From Halomonas sp. DQ26W (GTDB lineage Bacteria > Pseudomonadota > Gammaproteobacteria > Pseudomonadales > Halomonadaceae): 64,000 bases of DNA. Positions 1 to 8,528 of this stretch are shown piece after piece (position 1 is the first letter of the stretch; the number at the start of each line of letters is the position of its first letter). Both the position numbers and the translations under genes were made by a program. The stretch covers positions 135,496 to 199,495 of the forward strand of contig NZ_QPKI01000001.1 in assembly GCF_003339685.1 (NCBI RefSeq), written 5' to 3'. The notes below the pieces were generated by a model. That model saw only the letters and a program-made list of their open reading frames with translations. It ran no database searches and was not told where the DNA came from.

Positions 1-889
1 GAGAAACCTTGCGGAAGAATTCGTCCTGGGTCATGCCCTCGGGAATCTCGAACTCGGGCAAAAATATCTCGCCCAGCCGCACGTCCACGCTGCAGCGCGC
101 AGCAATCATCAGGCTGTTCTCGAGCGCGACGGGGATATCCGAGAAGAGCTCGGCCATCTCCTCCGGGCTCTTGAGGTACTGCTCCTCGGTGTAGCGCCGT
201 TCGCGTCGCTTGTCGTCGAGTGCTCGGCCCTCGCCGATGGACACCCGGGTCTCGTGGGCCCAGAAGTCGTCGCGTTCGAGGAAACGCACGTCGTTGGTGG
301 CCACCACCGGCGTACCGGACTCCATGGCCAGCGCCACCGACAGGTGGACGCACTCCTCCTCCAGCGGCCGGCCGGTACGTACCAGCTCCAGATAGAAGCG
401 CCCCGGGAAGGCGGTGTTCCACTCGTCGAGCAGCGCACGGGCTTCGTCCCGGTGATCGGACAACAGGTGACGGCCAATCTCGCCGTCGCGGGCACCGGAC
501 AGGGCAATCAGCCCCTCGCTCTGCCCGAGTACCCAGGCGCGGTCGAGCAGCGCCCGGCCCTGCCGTTGCCCCTCCATCCAGCCGCGGGATATCAGCTCGG
601 TGAGGTTACGATAGCCGATGTCATTCATGGCCAGCAGGGTCAGGCGATAAGGGTGGCCCTCATCCAGGGGATTGGCCAGCCACAGGTCGGCGCCGATGAC
701 CGGCTTGAGCCCGGCCCCCTGGGCACCGCGATAGAACTTTACCAGGCCGAACAGGTTGGTCTCGTCGGTGACGGCCAGGGCCGGCATGCCCCGTTCGGCC
801 GTGGCCTTGACCAGCGGCTTGAGCCGCACCAGGCCGTCGACCAGCGAGTATTCGGTGTGAACGCGAAGATGTACGAAGGGCGTGGTCAT
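1..889 (-). CDS. dnaE: DNA polymerase III alpha subunit, N-terminal part (runs off left edge)
   Basis: Catalytic subunit of the replicative polymerase. Translating from the ATG at 889 gives MTTPFVHLRVHTEYSLVDG, the typical start of bacterial DnaE, with the HxxxH-like opening of the PHP domain. The next ~290 residues continue as the PHP region, and the gene leaves the window before the polymerase palm. It is the last gene of the rpsB-to-dnaE cluster, but it is separated from rnhB by a 332-bp gap holding a structured repeat, so it may have its own promoter. Identification is by protein recognition and by conserved gene order (lpxA-lpxB-rnhB-dnaE in many gammaproteobacteria). Confidence 0.93.
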   Translation of the reverse strand, partial: MTTPFVHLRVHTEYSLVDGLVRLKPLVKATAERGMPALAVTDETNLFGLVKFYRGAQGAGLKPVIGADLWLANPLDEGHPYRLTLLAMNDIGYRNLTELISRGWMEGQRQGRALLDRAWVLGQSEGLIALSGARDGEIGRHLLSDHRDEARALLDEWNTAFPGRFYLELVRTGRPLEEECVHLSVALAMESGTPVVATNDVRFLERDDFWAHETRVSIGEGRALDDKRRERRYTEEQYLKSPEEMAELFSDIPVALENSLMIAARCSVDVRLGEIFLPEFEIPEGMTQDEFFRKVS

Positions 890-1025
890 AAAGGGCTCGA
901 AGCTTGGCGGTAAATGGTCGGTACGAAAACCAGGCTATTGGACCTGTGGCATGGCATAGGCTATCGCATCCTGCTTCGCTCGCGGCTGATCCTGCGCTTA
1001 CGCACCCTGCCCGCTCGGAGCTGAT

Positions 1026-1202
1026 GCGGCGACAGCTCTCCGCAGGGGCGCTGTAAATACCTCCCTGTACGCTACTTTTGCCCTGCTGCGCTCTCGCATC
1101 CTGCTTCGCTTGCAGGACCGGGGCTGGCCATCCATGGCCAGCCCGTTCGGAGCAGTGCTCCTCACCCATGGCAAAAAACCCCTGCTACGACCTGTCCCCG
1201 GC
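1026..1202 (-). repeat. Structured intergenic repeat, expanded copy A
   Basis: Fills most of the 332-bp gap between rnhB and dnaE. Read on the minus strand it has the same architecture as the copies at 25216, 34921, 55515 and 63464. The outer arm is at 1189-1202 (CCGGGGACAGGTC type), with its partner at 1027-1037. The inner stem is CCCCTGC (1179-1185) with GCAGGGG (1042-1048). The first hairpin stem is GGCAAAA (1170-1176) with TTTTGCC (1076-1082). Unlike the other copies, the loop of that hairpin is enlarged to about 87 nt and contains a perfect 10-bp hairpin at 1121-1144 with a 4-nt loop. No gene is seen in this gap. Confidence 0.65.
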
Positions 1203-1221
1203 GCTCCTCGCTATCGGATGC

Positions 1222-1833
1222 CTAGAACAGCGCCAGTTGGCGCTTGACCGGGCCGAAGGAGCGACGGTGCTCCGGCAGCGGCCCCAGGCGCTCCAGGACG
1301 GCCAGGTGCTCGCGGGTCGGGTAGCCCTTGTGGCGAGCGAAGCCGTACCCGGGAAAGAGGCGGTCGAGCGCCACCATCTGGGCATCGCGGGATACCTTGG
1401 CGAGGATCGACGCGGCCGCGATGGCTGGATGGCGGGCATCTCCTTTTACCACCGCCTGGCCGGGAACATGATGCCCGGGCAGGCGATTACCGTCCACCAG
1501 CAGGTACTCCGCGGCCAGCGGCAGGGCATCGATGGCTCGGCGCATGGCGAGATGGGTGGCGTGATAGATATTGAGTTCGTCGATCTCGGCAACCGAGGCC
1601 TCGGCCACGGCAAAGGCCAGGGCCTTTTCGCGAATCTCGCCATCCAACCGTTCGCGGCGCTCTGCCGTGAGCTGCTTGGAATCGGCCAGACCCGCGATGG
1701 GCCTGGCCGGGTCGAGAATAACGGCAGCGGCCACCACGGCACCGATGAGCGGTCCGCGACCCACCTCGTCGACACCCGCCAGCAGGGTGCCCTGATAGTC
1801 GATGGTCAGGGGTGGCAGTTCATGGGGCTTCAT
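1222..1833 (-). CDS. rnhB: Ribonuclease HII
   Basis: Removes RNA from RNA/DNA hybrids and excises misincorporated ribonucleotides. The product is 203 aa. It shows the catalytic DEVGRGPL motif (Asp22, Glu23), the VDGN segment and the C-terminal block [19 protein letters not shown], all diagnostic of RNase HII. I place the start at ATG 1833 (MKPHELPP), which has an AAAGGA ribosome site about 9 nt upstream and overlaps the lpxB stop by 14 nt. An upstream in-frame start near 1890 would overlap lpxB much further. It is translationally coupled to lpxB, as in other gammaproteobacteria. Confidence 0.95.
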   Translation of the reverse strand: MKPHELPPLTIDYQGTLLAGVDEVGRGPLIGAVVAAAVILDPARPIAGLADSKQLTAERRERLDGEIREKALAFAVAEASVAEIDELNIYHATHLAMRRAIDALPLAAEYLLVDGNRLPGHHVPGQAVVKGDARHPAIAAASILAKVSRDAQMVALDRLFPGYGFARHKGYPTREHLAVLERLGPLPEHRRSFGPVKRQLALF

Positions 1834-3103
1834 CGCTCTGTGTCCTTTCTCTTCCCGCTTGATTCGGGCTCGCCTGACCCCCCACACCACCAGCTCCAGG
1901 CTTCAACTGTACCCCGACAGCGATAGTACTGTCGGGCGAGACGCTCTCGGGCAGCGCGCGCCCCTCCACCAGCGCCTCGACGGCGTCGCAGGCGCGACGA
2001 CTGGCATCGCGCTGCAGCCCGGCATGCATCTCGGCGAAGCGCGTCTCCAGCGCCAAGCGGTAGTCGTCGTCATCGAGCATCTCGCCCAGGCGTGCAGCGA
2101 TGGCCGACGCGCTGGCCGCTTCCTGGATCAGCTCGGGCACCAGGGTCTCTCGCGCGATCAGGTTGGGCAGCGAGACCCATTCCGTCTTGACCAGCCGCTT
2201 GGCCAGCCAGTGAGTGGCCGGTGCCATCTTGTAGGCCACCAGCATGGCGCGGTGACAGAGCATCGCCTCCAGCGCCGCGGTACCCGATGCCAGCAGCACG
2301 GCGTCGGCCGCGACCATGGCCTCCCGGGCGCGGCCGTCGAGCAGCACCACCCGGCCGGCGAGGCCGGGGCGTGCCGCCAGCAGCTCGCTCAGCTCTTCGT
2401 GCCGCTTTGGCGTCGCCGCGGGGATCACCACCTTGAGTACCGGACGGGTTCGGCACAGCTGCTCGACGGCGTCGAGGAAGGTGCCACCGAGAAAGCGGAT
2501 CTCGTTGGCCCGGGACCCCGGCAGCAAGGCCAGAACCATCGCATCCTCGTCCAGCCCCAGCGCGGCGCGGGCCGAGGCACGGTCATTGGTCAGCGGCAGT
2601 TCATCGGCCAGCGGATGACCGACGAAAGCCACCGGTACCTTGTGCCGGGCATAGAAAGCGGCTTCGAAGGGCAGGAAGGTGAGCATGGCATCGACGGAAT
2701 GGGCGATACCCTTGACTCGGCCCTGACGCCAGGCCCATACCGTGGGGCTTACATAGTGTGCGGTGGTAATGCCCGCCTCGCGCAGCTGTCGCTCCAGGCC
2801 GAGATTGAAATCGGGGGCATCGATGCCGATCATGATATCGGGTTGCCAGGCCAGAGCATCCGCCTTGAGGGAGCGGCGCACGCGAATCAGCTCGGGGAGG
2901 TGCTTGATCACCTCGACCAGCCCCATCACCGACAGGGTTTCCAGAGGAAAGCGACTCTCCAGGCCTTCGCCGATCATTCCCGGTCCGCCAATGCCGCGGA
3001 AAGCAACCTCCGGATGGCGGGCTTTCAGGGCGCGCATCAGACCAGTACCCAAATTATCGCCAGAGAGTTCACCGGCCACGATGTAGACGCGCGTTACCGT
3101 CAT
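1820..3103 (-). CDS. lpxB: Lipid-A-disaccharide synthase
   Basis: Glycosyltransferase joining UDP-2,3-diacylglucosamine and lipid X to form the tetra-acyl disaccharide of lipid A at the inner membrane face. The 427-residue product opens with [19 protein letters not shown] and carries the GIGGPGM block and the LPGSRANEI donor-site segment typical of LpxB (GT19). It is about 45 residues longer than the E. coli enzyme because of a Gly/Pro/Ser-rich C-terminal tail (about residues 380-427), which looks disordered. It lies 12 bp after lpxA and overlaps rnhB. Confidence 0.97.
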   Translation of the reverse strand: MTVTRVYIVAGELSGDNLGTGLMRALKARHPEVAFRGIGGPGMIGEGLESRFPLETLSVMGLVEVIKHLPELIRVRRSLKADALAWQPDIMIGIDAPDFNLGLERQLREAGITTAHYVSPTVWAWRQGRVKGIAHSVDAMLTFLPFEAAFYARHKVPVAFVGHPLADELPLTNDRASARAALGLDEDAMVLALLPGSRANEIRFLGGTFLDAVEQLCRTRPVLKVVIPAATPKRHEELSELLAARPGLAGRVVLLDGRAREAMVAADAVLLASGTAALEAMLCHRAMLVAYKMAPATHWLAKRLVKTEWVSLPNLIARETLVPELIQEAASASAIAARLGEMLDDDDYRLALETRFAEMHAGLQRDASRRACDAVEALVEGRALPESVSPDSTIAVGVQLKPGAGGVGGQASPNQAGRERTQSDEAP

Positions 3104-3115
3104 GGGAGCGACATG

Positions 3116-3883
3116 TCAGCGAGTAATGCCACGCGACGACACCTCGATGGAGGCAGCGAAGGCGTCGGTCTCGGGCAGCGAGAAGCGGCTGCGAATCGCG
3201 ATCAGGGCCTGATCGACGGTCAGACCTTGGCGATAGACCAGCTTGTAGGACTCACTCAGCGCCTGGATCGCCTCCTTCGAGAAACCGCGGCGCTTCAGCC
3301 CCGTCAGGTTGAGCCCATGGGGCTTGGCCGGGTTGCCGTTGATCATCACGAAAGCCGGCGTGTCTTTGGTGATGATCGAACCGCCACCGGCCATTGCATA
3401 GTCACCAAAGTGGCAGAACTGGTGAATGGCCGACAGCCCGCCGATAATAGCGTAACTACCCAGGGTCACATGCCCGGCAAGGGTTGCCTGATTGGCGAGC
3501 ACGCAGTCGTTGCCGATGAGACAGTCGTGCCCCACGTGGACATAGGCCATGAAAAGGTTGCGCGAGCCGATGACGGTTTCACCACGATCCTGAACGGTGC
3601 CACGGTGCAGGGTCGCCCCTTCGCGAATGATGTTGTCGTCACCCATCACCAGTCGCGTCGGTTCGCCGGCATACTTCTTGTCCTGGCAATCCTCTCCCAC
3701 CGAGGCGAACTGGAAGATGCGGGTACGGGCACCCAGCACGGACGGCCCCTTGATCACGACATGGGAGCCGATCCGACTACCGGCCCCGATCTCGACGTCG
3801 GGCCCGATCACGGTGAAAGGTCCAACCTCGACATCCTCGGCCAGACGCGCACTGGGATCGACGATGGCAGTGGTATGTATCAA
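3116..3883 (-). CDS. lpxA: Acyl-ACP--UDP-N-acetylglucosamine O-acyltransferase
   Basis: First enzyme of lipid A synthesis, transferring a 3-hydroxyacyl chain from ACP to UDP-GlcNAc. The 255-aa protein is a left-handed beta-helix built from hexapeptide repeats ([29 protein letters not shown] and onward), with the conserved [12 protein letters not shown] region holding the catalytic His. The start codon is TTG at 3883, overlapping the fabZ stop (TTGA), which implies translational coupling to fabZ. A weak start for a tightly dosed first enzyme is also known in E. coli lpxA (GTG). Confidence 0.97.
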   Translation of the reverse strand: MIHTTAIVDPSARLAEDVEVGPFTVIGPDVEIGAGSRIGSHVVIKGPSVLGARTRIFQFASVGEDCQDKKYAGEPTRLVMGDDNIIREGATLHRGTVQDRGETVIGSRNLFMAYVHVGHDCLIGNDCVLANQATLAGHVTLGSYAIIGGLSAIHQFCHFGDYAMAGGGSIITKDTPAFVMINGNPAKPHGLNLTGLKRRGFSKEAIQALSESYKLVYRQGLTVDQALIAIRSRFSLPETDAFAASIEVSSRGITR

Positions 3884-4323
3884 GCAACCTTCCTCTCGGC
3901 ACAGATGATGTCGGCCTCACAGGCCAGCTCTTCACCTACGGTAGCACGGCAGGCGAATTTCCAGATGCCGCGCTTTTCACGTTCAACACGGGCTTCGAGA
4001 GCTAGGCAGTCGCCAGGCATGACCGGGCGCTTGAAGCGTACGTTGTCGCTGCCAACAAGGTAGTAGACATAGCCGTCGGCGGGCAGCTTGTTGACGGTCT
4101 TGAACCCCAGGATGCCACACACCTGCGCCAGGGCCTCGAGAACCAGTACGCCGGGCATGATCGGGTGGTGCGGGAAATGGCCGTTGAAGAATGGTTCGTT
4201 AATGCTGACGTTCTTGTAGCCAACGATCAGTTCGCCGAGTGTCAGCTCCGTGACCCGATCCACCAGCAGGAAGGGATATCGGTGCGGCAGATACTCACGA
4301 ATTTCGTTGATGTCCATTACCAT
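3880..4323 (-). CDS. fabZ: 3-hydroxyacyl-ACP dehydratase FabZ
   Basis: Dehydrates 3-hydroxyacyl-ACP in fatty acid elongation and competes with LpxA/LpxD for the same substrate. The 147-aa hotdog-fold protein shows [11 protein letters not shown] and the active-site helix [20 protein letters not shown] with His49 and Glu63. Start chosen at ATG 4323 (MVMDINEI), with AGAGGT 7 nt upstream. A second ATG lies two codons later, and upstream in-frame codons lack a ribosome site. It sits between lpxD and lpxA as in most gammaproteobacteria. Confidence 0.96.
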   Translation of the reverse strand: MVMDINEIREYLPHRYPFLLVDRVTELTLGELIVGYKNVSINEPFFNGHFPHHPIMPGVLVLEALAQVCGILGFKTVNKLPADGYVYYLVGSDNVRFKRPVMPGDCLALEARVEREKRGIWKFACRATVGEELACEADIICAERKVA

Positions 4324-4348
4324 CGTAGCGACCTCTGAAAGAAAGTAA

Positions 4349-4387
4349 GAAAGCCGGAGCAGCATGGGCATGTTGCATCCGGCTTTC
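4349..4387 (-). terminator. Hairpin between lpxD and fabZ, possible attenuator
   Basis: Perfect 10-bp inverted repeat GAAAGCCGGA (4349-4358) / TCCGGCTTTC (4378-4387). The 19-nt loop itself contains a CATG-centred palindrome. On the minus strand the hairpin is followed by a T-rich tract (CTTTCTTACTTTC). It sits inside an operon, so partial termination or an mRNA-processing role is more likely than full termination (inference). Confidence 0.5.
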
Positions 4388-4446
4388 CAAAATGCCTGCG
4401 GTGAGAAAGAAGCGTGCGATGGATTATAGCGTCGCCAGACTTCGTC

Positions 4447-5487
4447 TCAACCCTCCTGGTTACGCTTTTCGAGCTTGGCCAGCCGGCGGGCGATATCGTC
4501 GAGCTGCTTGAAGCGCACCGCATTCTTTCGCCACTGTGCGTTCTGCATCGCGCCGGTACCCGACGAATAGACCCCCGGCTCGTGAATCGAGTTGGTGACC
4601 AGGCTCATGCCGGTGACCTGAACCCCGTCGCAGATCGTCAGGTGGCCGGCGAGCCCAACCCCACCACCCAGCATGCAATTGCTCCCCACCCGGGTCGAAC
4701 CGGCGATACCCACACAACCAGCAAGCGCAGTATGGTCGCCGATGCGCACGTTGTGGGCGATCTGCACCTGGCTGTCGATCTTGACGTCGTTGCCGATCAC
4801 GGTGTCATCAAGCGCACCGCGGTCGATGCTGGAGCAACTGCCGACCTCGACATCGTCGCCCAGCACCACGCCGCCCAGCTGCGCGATCTTGTGCCAACGC
4901 TTTCCGTCATGGGCGAAGCCGAAGCCGTCGCCACCGATGACGCAGTTGCTGTGCAGTATGGCGCGCTCGCCGATAACCACGCCGTGACAGACTGTCACGT
5001 TGGGATGGAGCCGTGACTGGGCACCAATCCGCGATTTCGCCCCAACCACGCAGCCCGGACCGATGACAACCTGGTCGCCCAGCTCGACGCCGGCCTCGAC
5101 GACTGCGTGGGGTCCGATCTCCACCCCGGCACCCACCCGCACGTCTTCCGCCACCACCGCCGACGGATGAATGCCACCGACAGGTCGGGCCAGGAACGGA
5201 TCGAAGAGCCGCGACAACTGTGCATAGCCGAGATAGGGGTTGTCGAGCTCGAGGCGGTCTACCGGGCATTCTCCGGTGTGCTCGGGGTGGAGCAACACGG
5301 CACCGGCACGGGTGGCTTGCAGGCTCTTCAGGTAGGAGAGATTGGCCACGAAGGCGACCTGTTCAGGGCCGGCGTCCTGCAAGGTTGCCAGTCCAGTGAT
5401 GCGGCGCGTACCGTCACCCACCAGCCGAGCTCCAAGCTGTTCAGCGAGATCGGCGAGGGTGAATTGTGGGGGAGGAGGTTGCGTCAT
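4447..5487 (-). CDS. lpxD: UDP-3-O-(3-hydroxyacyl)glucosamine N-acyltransferase
   Basis: Third step of lipid A synthesis: N-acylation of UDP-3-O-acyl-glucosamine from hydroxyacyl-ACP. With the ATG at 5487 (MTQPPPPQFTLADLAEQLGA) the protein is 346 aa, close to the E. coli length. It has an N-terminal uridine-binding domain (about residues 1-100), then hexapeptide-repeat beta-helix (HPSAVVAEDVRVGAGVEIGPHAVVEAG onward) and the conserved NCVIGGDGFGFAHDG block. A TTG 33 nt upstream is in frame but less likely. A 9-bp hairpin (5510-5529) separates it from skp. Confidence 0.96.
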   Translation of the reverse strand: MTQPPPPQFTLADLAEQLGARLVGDGTRRITGLATLQDAGPEQVAFVANLSYLKSLQATRAGAVLLHPEHTGECPVDRLELDNPYLGYAQLSRLFDPFLARPVGGIHPSAVVAEDVRVGAGVEIGPHAVVEAGVELGDQVVIGPGCVVGAKSRIGAQSRLHPNVTVCHGVVIGERAILHSNCVIGGDGFGFAHDGKRWHKIAQLGGVVLGDDVEVGSCSSIDRGALDDTVIGNDVKIDSQVQIAHNVRIGDHTALAGCVGIAGSTRVGSNCMLGGGVGLAGHLTICDGVQVTGMSLVTNSIHEPGVYSSGTGAMQNAQWRKNAVRFKQLDDIARRLAKLEKRNQEG

Positions 5488-5534
5488 GACGGCCCGGTAG
5501 TCAGCAGAGCACGGCGGCAAGCCGCCGTGACGGA

Positions 5535-6035
5535 TCAGTTGAGTGAGTTGAGGATGTCAGTCACTTCCCTGGTCAGGTTCGGTAGCTCGACCTCGGAGTG
5601 AACCACGCCCTGAGGGTCGACCAGCACCTGAATGCCGTGACGAGAGATAACCTGCTCCACTGCTCGCTCCAGCTTCGGTTCGGACTGTTGCAGGAACTCC
5701 TGCTCCGAGCGCATCTGCTCCTCGATGATCTGCTGGCGTAGCTGTTCGAAGCGGCTACCCTTCTGCTGGAATTCCTGGATCATGGTCTGACGCTCGGCAT
5801 CGGAGAAGCTGTCGCCCTGCAGGCGCTGCTGCAAATTCTGCAGCTCCTCGCCCAAGACCTGAGCTTCCTGCTGCTGGCCGCGAAGGCGGTTCTCCAGTTG
5901 CTCCATGGAGCGCTGGGCGGCATCAGACGAGAGCAGCGCCTGTCGCCAATCCAGCACGGCGACCTCGGCGGCGTGCGCCGGCAGTGCCAGGGCACCAAAC
6001 AGGCCAATACAGAGAATGGCAGTCAACTTGCGCAT
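5535..6035 (-). CDS. skp: Periplasmic chaperone Skp/OmpH
   Basis: Holds unfolded outer-membrane proteins on their way to BamA. The ATG at 6035 begins a 166-aa protein with a clear signal peptide (MRKLTAILCIGLFGALALPAHA, with cleavage expected after AHA). A long charged coiled-coil segment rich in Gln/Glu (about residues 40-125) follows, as expected for the tentacle helices of Skp. It is encoded 19 bp after bamA and before lpxD, the standard position. Confidence 0.93.
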   Translation of the reverse strand: MRKLTAILCIGLFGALALPAHAAEVAVLDWRQALLSSDAAQRSMEQLENRLRGQQQEAQVLGEELQNLQQRLQGDSFSDAERQTMIQEFQQKGSRFEQLRQQIIEEQMRSEQEFLQQSEPKLERAVEQVISRHGIQVLVDPQGVVHSEVELPNLTREVTDILNSLN

Positions 6036-6054
6036 GAACGACTCCTTGACCGGG

Positions 6055-8397
6055 TCAGAATGTCTGACCCAGTGAGAACTGGAAGAACTGGGTATCGTCG
6101 CCACTCTTTTCATTGAGGGGTTCGGCGATGCTGAAGGTCAACGGCCCCACTGGTGTCAACCAGGATAGCCCGATACCGGCACTGTAACGCAGCTCGCCCA
6201 GGTCGACACCGGAAGAGCAGTTCGACGGGCCATCACCGTCGACCAGCGGATAACAGCTGGTCAGAAAGGTATTGCCGGCATCCAGGAAGAAGCCTGTCTG
6301 AAGCGACCTCTGATCCTCGAGGAACGGCATCGGGAAGAGCAGCTCCGCGCTTCCCTCAACCAGCACATTGCCACCCAGGGTGCGATCGCGCCCTGCTTCA
6401 CGTGGTGTGGTGCGCTCGCCCAGGGTGTTGGCGGTGAAACCGCGTACCGAGCCGAGTCCACCGGAAAAGAAGTTCTCGTAGAAGGGATAGGGGTCGCTAC
6501 CGATACTGTCGGCATAGCCCAGGGTGGAGCCGAACTTCAGCGCCCAGGTCTCCTCCTCGTTCAAGGGAAACAGATGCTGAGCCCGTGCCCGCAGCTTGTA
6601 ATAGTCGGCATCGCTGCCCGGTGCCGCGGTCTCCAGCGACAGGCGCTGATAGCTGCCCGCAGTGGGCATGATGCCGCGATTCAGGTTGTTGCGCGTCCAA
6701 CTGGCGGTGAGCTTCAGACTCTGGGCATCGCCGCCCTGCTCGTCCACGTAGCGCACGATCTCCGAGGGGGTGTCGCGGTAGGTCTTGACCGTCAGATCTT
6801 CGAGGCTGGCGCCGAAGTTGAGCCGCGAGAGTTCGCTGATCGGGTAGCCGAAATTGATGCCCGCGCCATAGGCGTCGGTAGAGAAAGTCGAGATATCCGA
6901 ATCGGCATAATCGGTCTCGCGATAGAACAGGTTGTAGCCCCGCGAGATACCGTCCAACGTCCAGTAAGGGTCGGTGTAGCCGAAGTTGAGGCTGGTGAAT
7001 GTGTCGCTGCGCTGGGCACCGATGTTGACCCGGTTGCCAGTTCCCAGGAAGTTGTTCTGGGCCAGAGACGCCCCATATATGATGCCGGCACTCTGGGAGA
7101 AGCCAATGCTCGCAGAGATCGAGCCTGAGGGCTGCTCCTCGACAGTATAGGTGACATCCAGCTTGTCGGACTCTCCCGCCACTGGCTGGGTATCCACCTC
7201 GACCTGGCTGAAGAAGCCCAGGCGCTCCAAGCGGCGGCGCGACTGGCTGATCGATTCTGTGGAAGCGGGGGCGCCTTCCATCTGGATCATCTCGCGGCGC
7301 AACACCTCGTCCTGTGTACTGGTGTTACCAATGAAGTTGATGCGCCGCACATAGGCACGCAGCCCCGGCTCGACCATCACGGTGAGATCCACCGTCGAGC
7401 CATCTGCGCCGGGCTCCGGCACGCCCTCTACCCTGGCGAAGGCGAAGCCTTCGGCACCCAGGCGGGAACGCAGGGCTTCGGTAGAGGCGGTGACATCGCT
7501 GCGCGAGAAGATCTGGCCGCTTTGCACCTGGAGCAAGTTACGCGCTTCACGCTCACTGATCTGCAGGTCTCCGACAAAGCGGATGTCGCCCAGACGATAC
7601 TGGCGCCCCTCGTCGATATTGACGGTGACAAAGATCCGCGACTTGTCGGGGCTGATCGACACCTGGGTGGAGGTGATGGCGAAGTTCACATAGCCACCAT
7701 CGAGATAAAAGGAGCGCAGTCGCTCCAGGTCGCCGGCCAGCGCCTCACGAGAGTACTCGTCCCTCGAGAACCAACCGAAGAAGCGGCCGGGGCGGTCGCT
7801 GAGTTCAAAGACGTCGCGCAGTTCGTCGTCGTCGAAATCCCGGTTGCCGACGACGTTGATCTGACGGATCTTGGCCACGGCGCCTTCGTTGATGTCGATA
7901 TCGACCTGTACTCGGCCTTCGTCGATCTCACGCACGCTGGCTTCGATGCGAGCGCTGTAGCGGCCCTGGGCCTGGTAGACACCCTCCAACTCACGCTGGA
8001 TCTCCTCCAGGGTGGAGAGCTGAAGTACCTGCCCCTCAGCGAGCCCACCTTCGCGTAGTCCGCGACGCAGGTCCTCTTCGGAGAGCTGGCGGTTGCCGCT
8101 GATATTGAGCCGCGAGATGGTGGGGCGCTCCACCACCTGAATGACCAACACGTCACCGTCCCTGGCCAGTTGGATATCGTCGAACAGGCCGGTGGCAAAC
8201 AGGCTGCGTGCCGCCTCGGCCAGTTCGCGGTCGTCCACCCGGTCCCGGGCACTGACGGGGAAGGCGTTGAAGACGGAGGCGGCGGAAACCCGCTGCAGCC
8301 CCTCCACGCGAATGTCGGTCACTTCAAAAGATTCGGCCAGCACCGTATTGGAACCGGCCAGCAGCAGAGCCGCCAGTCCGAGGGTCTTGATATTCAT
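6055..8397 (-). CDS. bamA: Outer membrane protein assembly factor BamA
   Basis: Core of the BAM complex that inserts beta-barrels into the outer membrane. The 780-residue precursor has a signal peptide (MNIKTLGLAALLLAGSNTVLA). About five POTRA repeats cover roughly residues 22-420, with the first opening FEVTDIRVEGLQRVSAASV. The C-terminal 16-strand barrel contains the conserved GGLGSVRGF loop motif (the VRGF that tucks into the barrel) and ends in Phe, with the terminal residues FFQFSLGQTF. Promoter elements lie just upstream (8445-8472). Confidence 0.98.
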   Translation of the reverse strand: MNIKTLGLAALLLAGSNTVLAESFEVTDIRVEGLQRVSAASVFNAFPVSARDRVDDRELAEAARSLFATGLFDDIQLARDGDVLVIQVVERPTISRLNISGNRQLSEEDLRRGLREGGLAEGQVLQLSTLEEIQRELEGVYQAQGRYSARIEASVREIDEGRVQVDIDINEGAVAKIRQINVVGNRDFDDDELRDVFELSDRPGRFFGWFSRDEYSREALAGDLERLRSFYLDGGYVNFAITSTQVSISPDKSRIFVTVNIDEGRQYRLGDIRFVGDLQISEREARNLLQVQSGQIFSRSDVTASTEALRSRLGAEGFAFARVEGVPEPGADGSTVDLTVMVEPGLRAYVRRINFIGNTSTQDEVLRREMIQMEGAPASTESISQSRRRLERLGFFSQVEVDTQPVAGESDKLDVTYTVEEQPSGSISASIGFSQSAGIIYGASLAQNNFLGTGNRVNIGAQRSDTFTSLNFGYTDPYWTLDGISRGYNLFYRETDYADSDISTFSTDAYGAGINFGYPISELSRLNFGASLEDLTVKTYRDTPSEIVRYVDEQGGDAQSLKLTASWTRNNLNRGIMPTAGSYQRLSLETAAPGSDADYYKLRARAQHLFPLNEEETWALKFGSTLGYADSIGSDPYPFYENFFSGGLGSVRGFTANTLGERTTPREAGRDRTLGGNVLVEGSAELLFPMPFLEDQRSLQTGFFLDAGNTFLTSCYPLVDGDGPSNCSSGVDLGELRYSAGIGLSWLTPVGPLTFSIAEPLNEKSGDDTQFFQFSLGQTF

Positions 8398-8444
8398 GCA
8401 GTCGCTTCGCTCGCGTTTATCCGCCTGCTTGTCCAGACAGGCAC

Positions 8445-8472
8445 CTTATACATTTGTGCGGGTGACTGACAA
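8445..8472 (-). promoter_or_regulatory. Likely sigma-70 promoter for bamA-skp-lpx genes
   Basis: On the minus strand, TTGTCA (8467-8472), a 16-nt spacer and TATAAG (8445-8450), ending about 48 nt before the bamA ATG. Each hexamer matches 5 of 6 consensus positions. I did not find a GGAACTT-type sigma-E element in the same gap. Confidence 0.6.
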
Positions 8473-8528
8473 GGCTGGAGCCGGGCTCCACTTCTCCCTG
8501 TGCCCCCGGCCGGGGGTAGAGTCGCTCG

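Noticed and set aside
254..913. Long open frame on the plus strand opposite dnaE
   Set aside because: It mirrors codon-position GC bias of the real minus-strand dnaE; no recognisable protein and no ribosome site.
1802..4063. Very long (753-codon) plus-strand frame opposite lpxB, lpxA and fabZ
   Set aside because: Antisense shadow of three certain genes; His/Gln/Gly-rich composition typical of reverse-frame translation.
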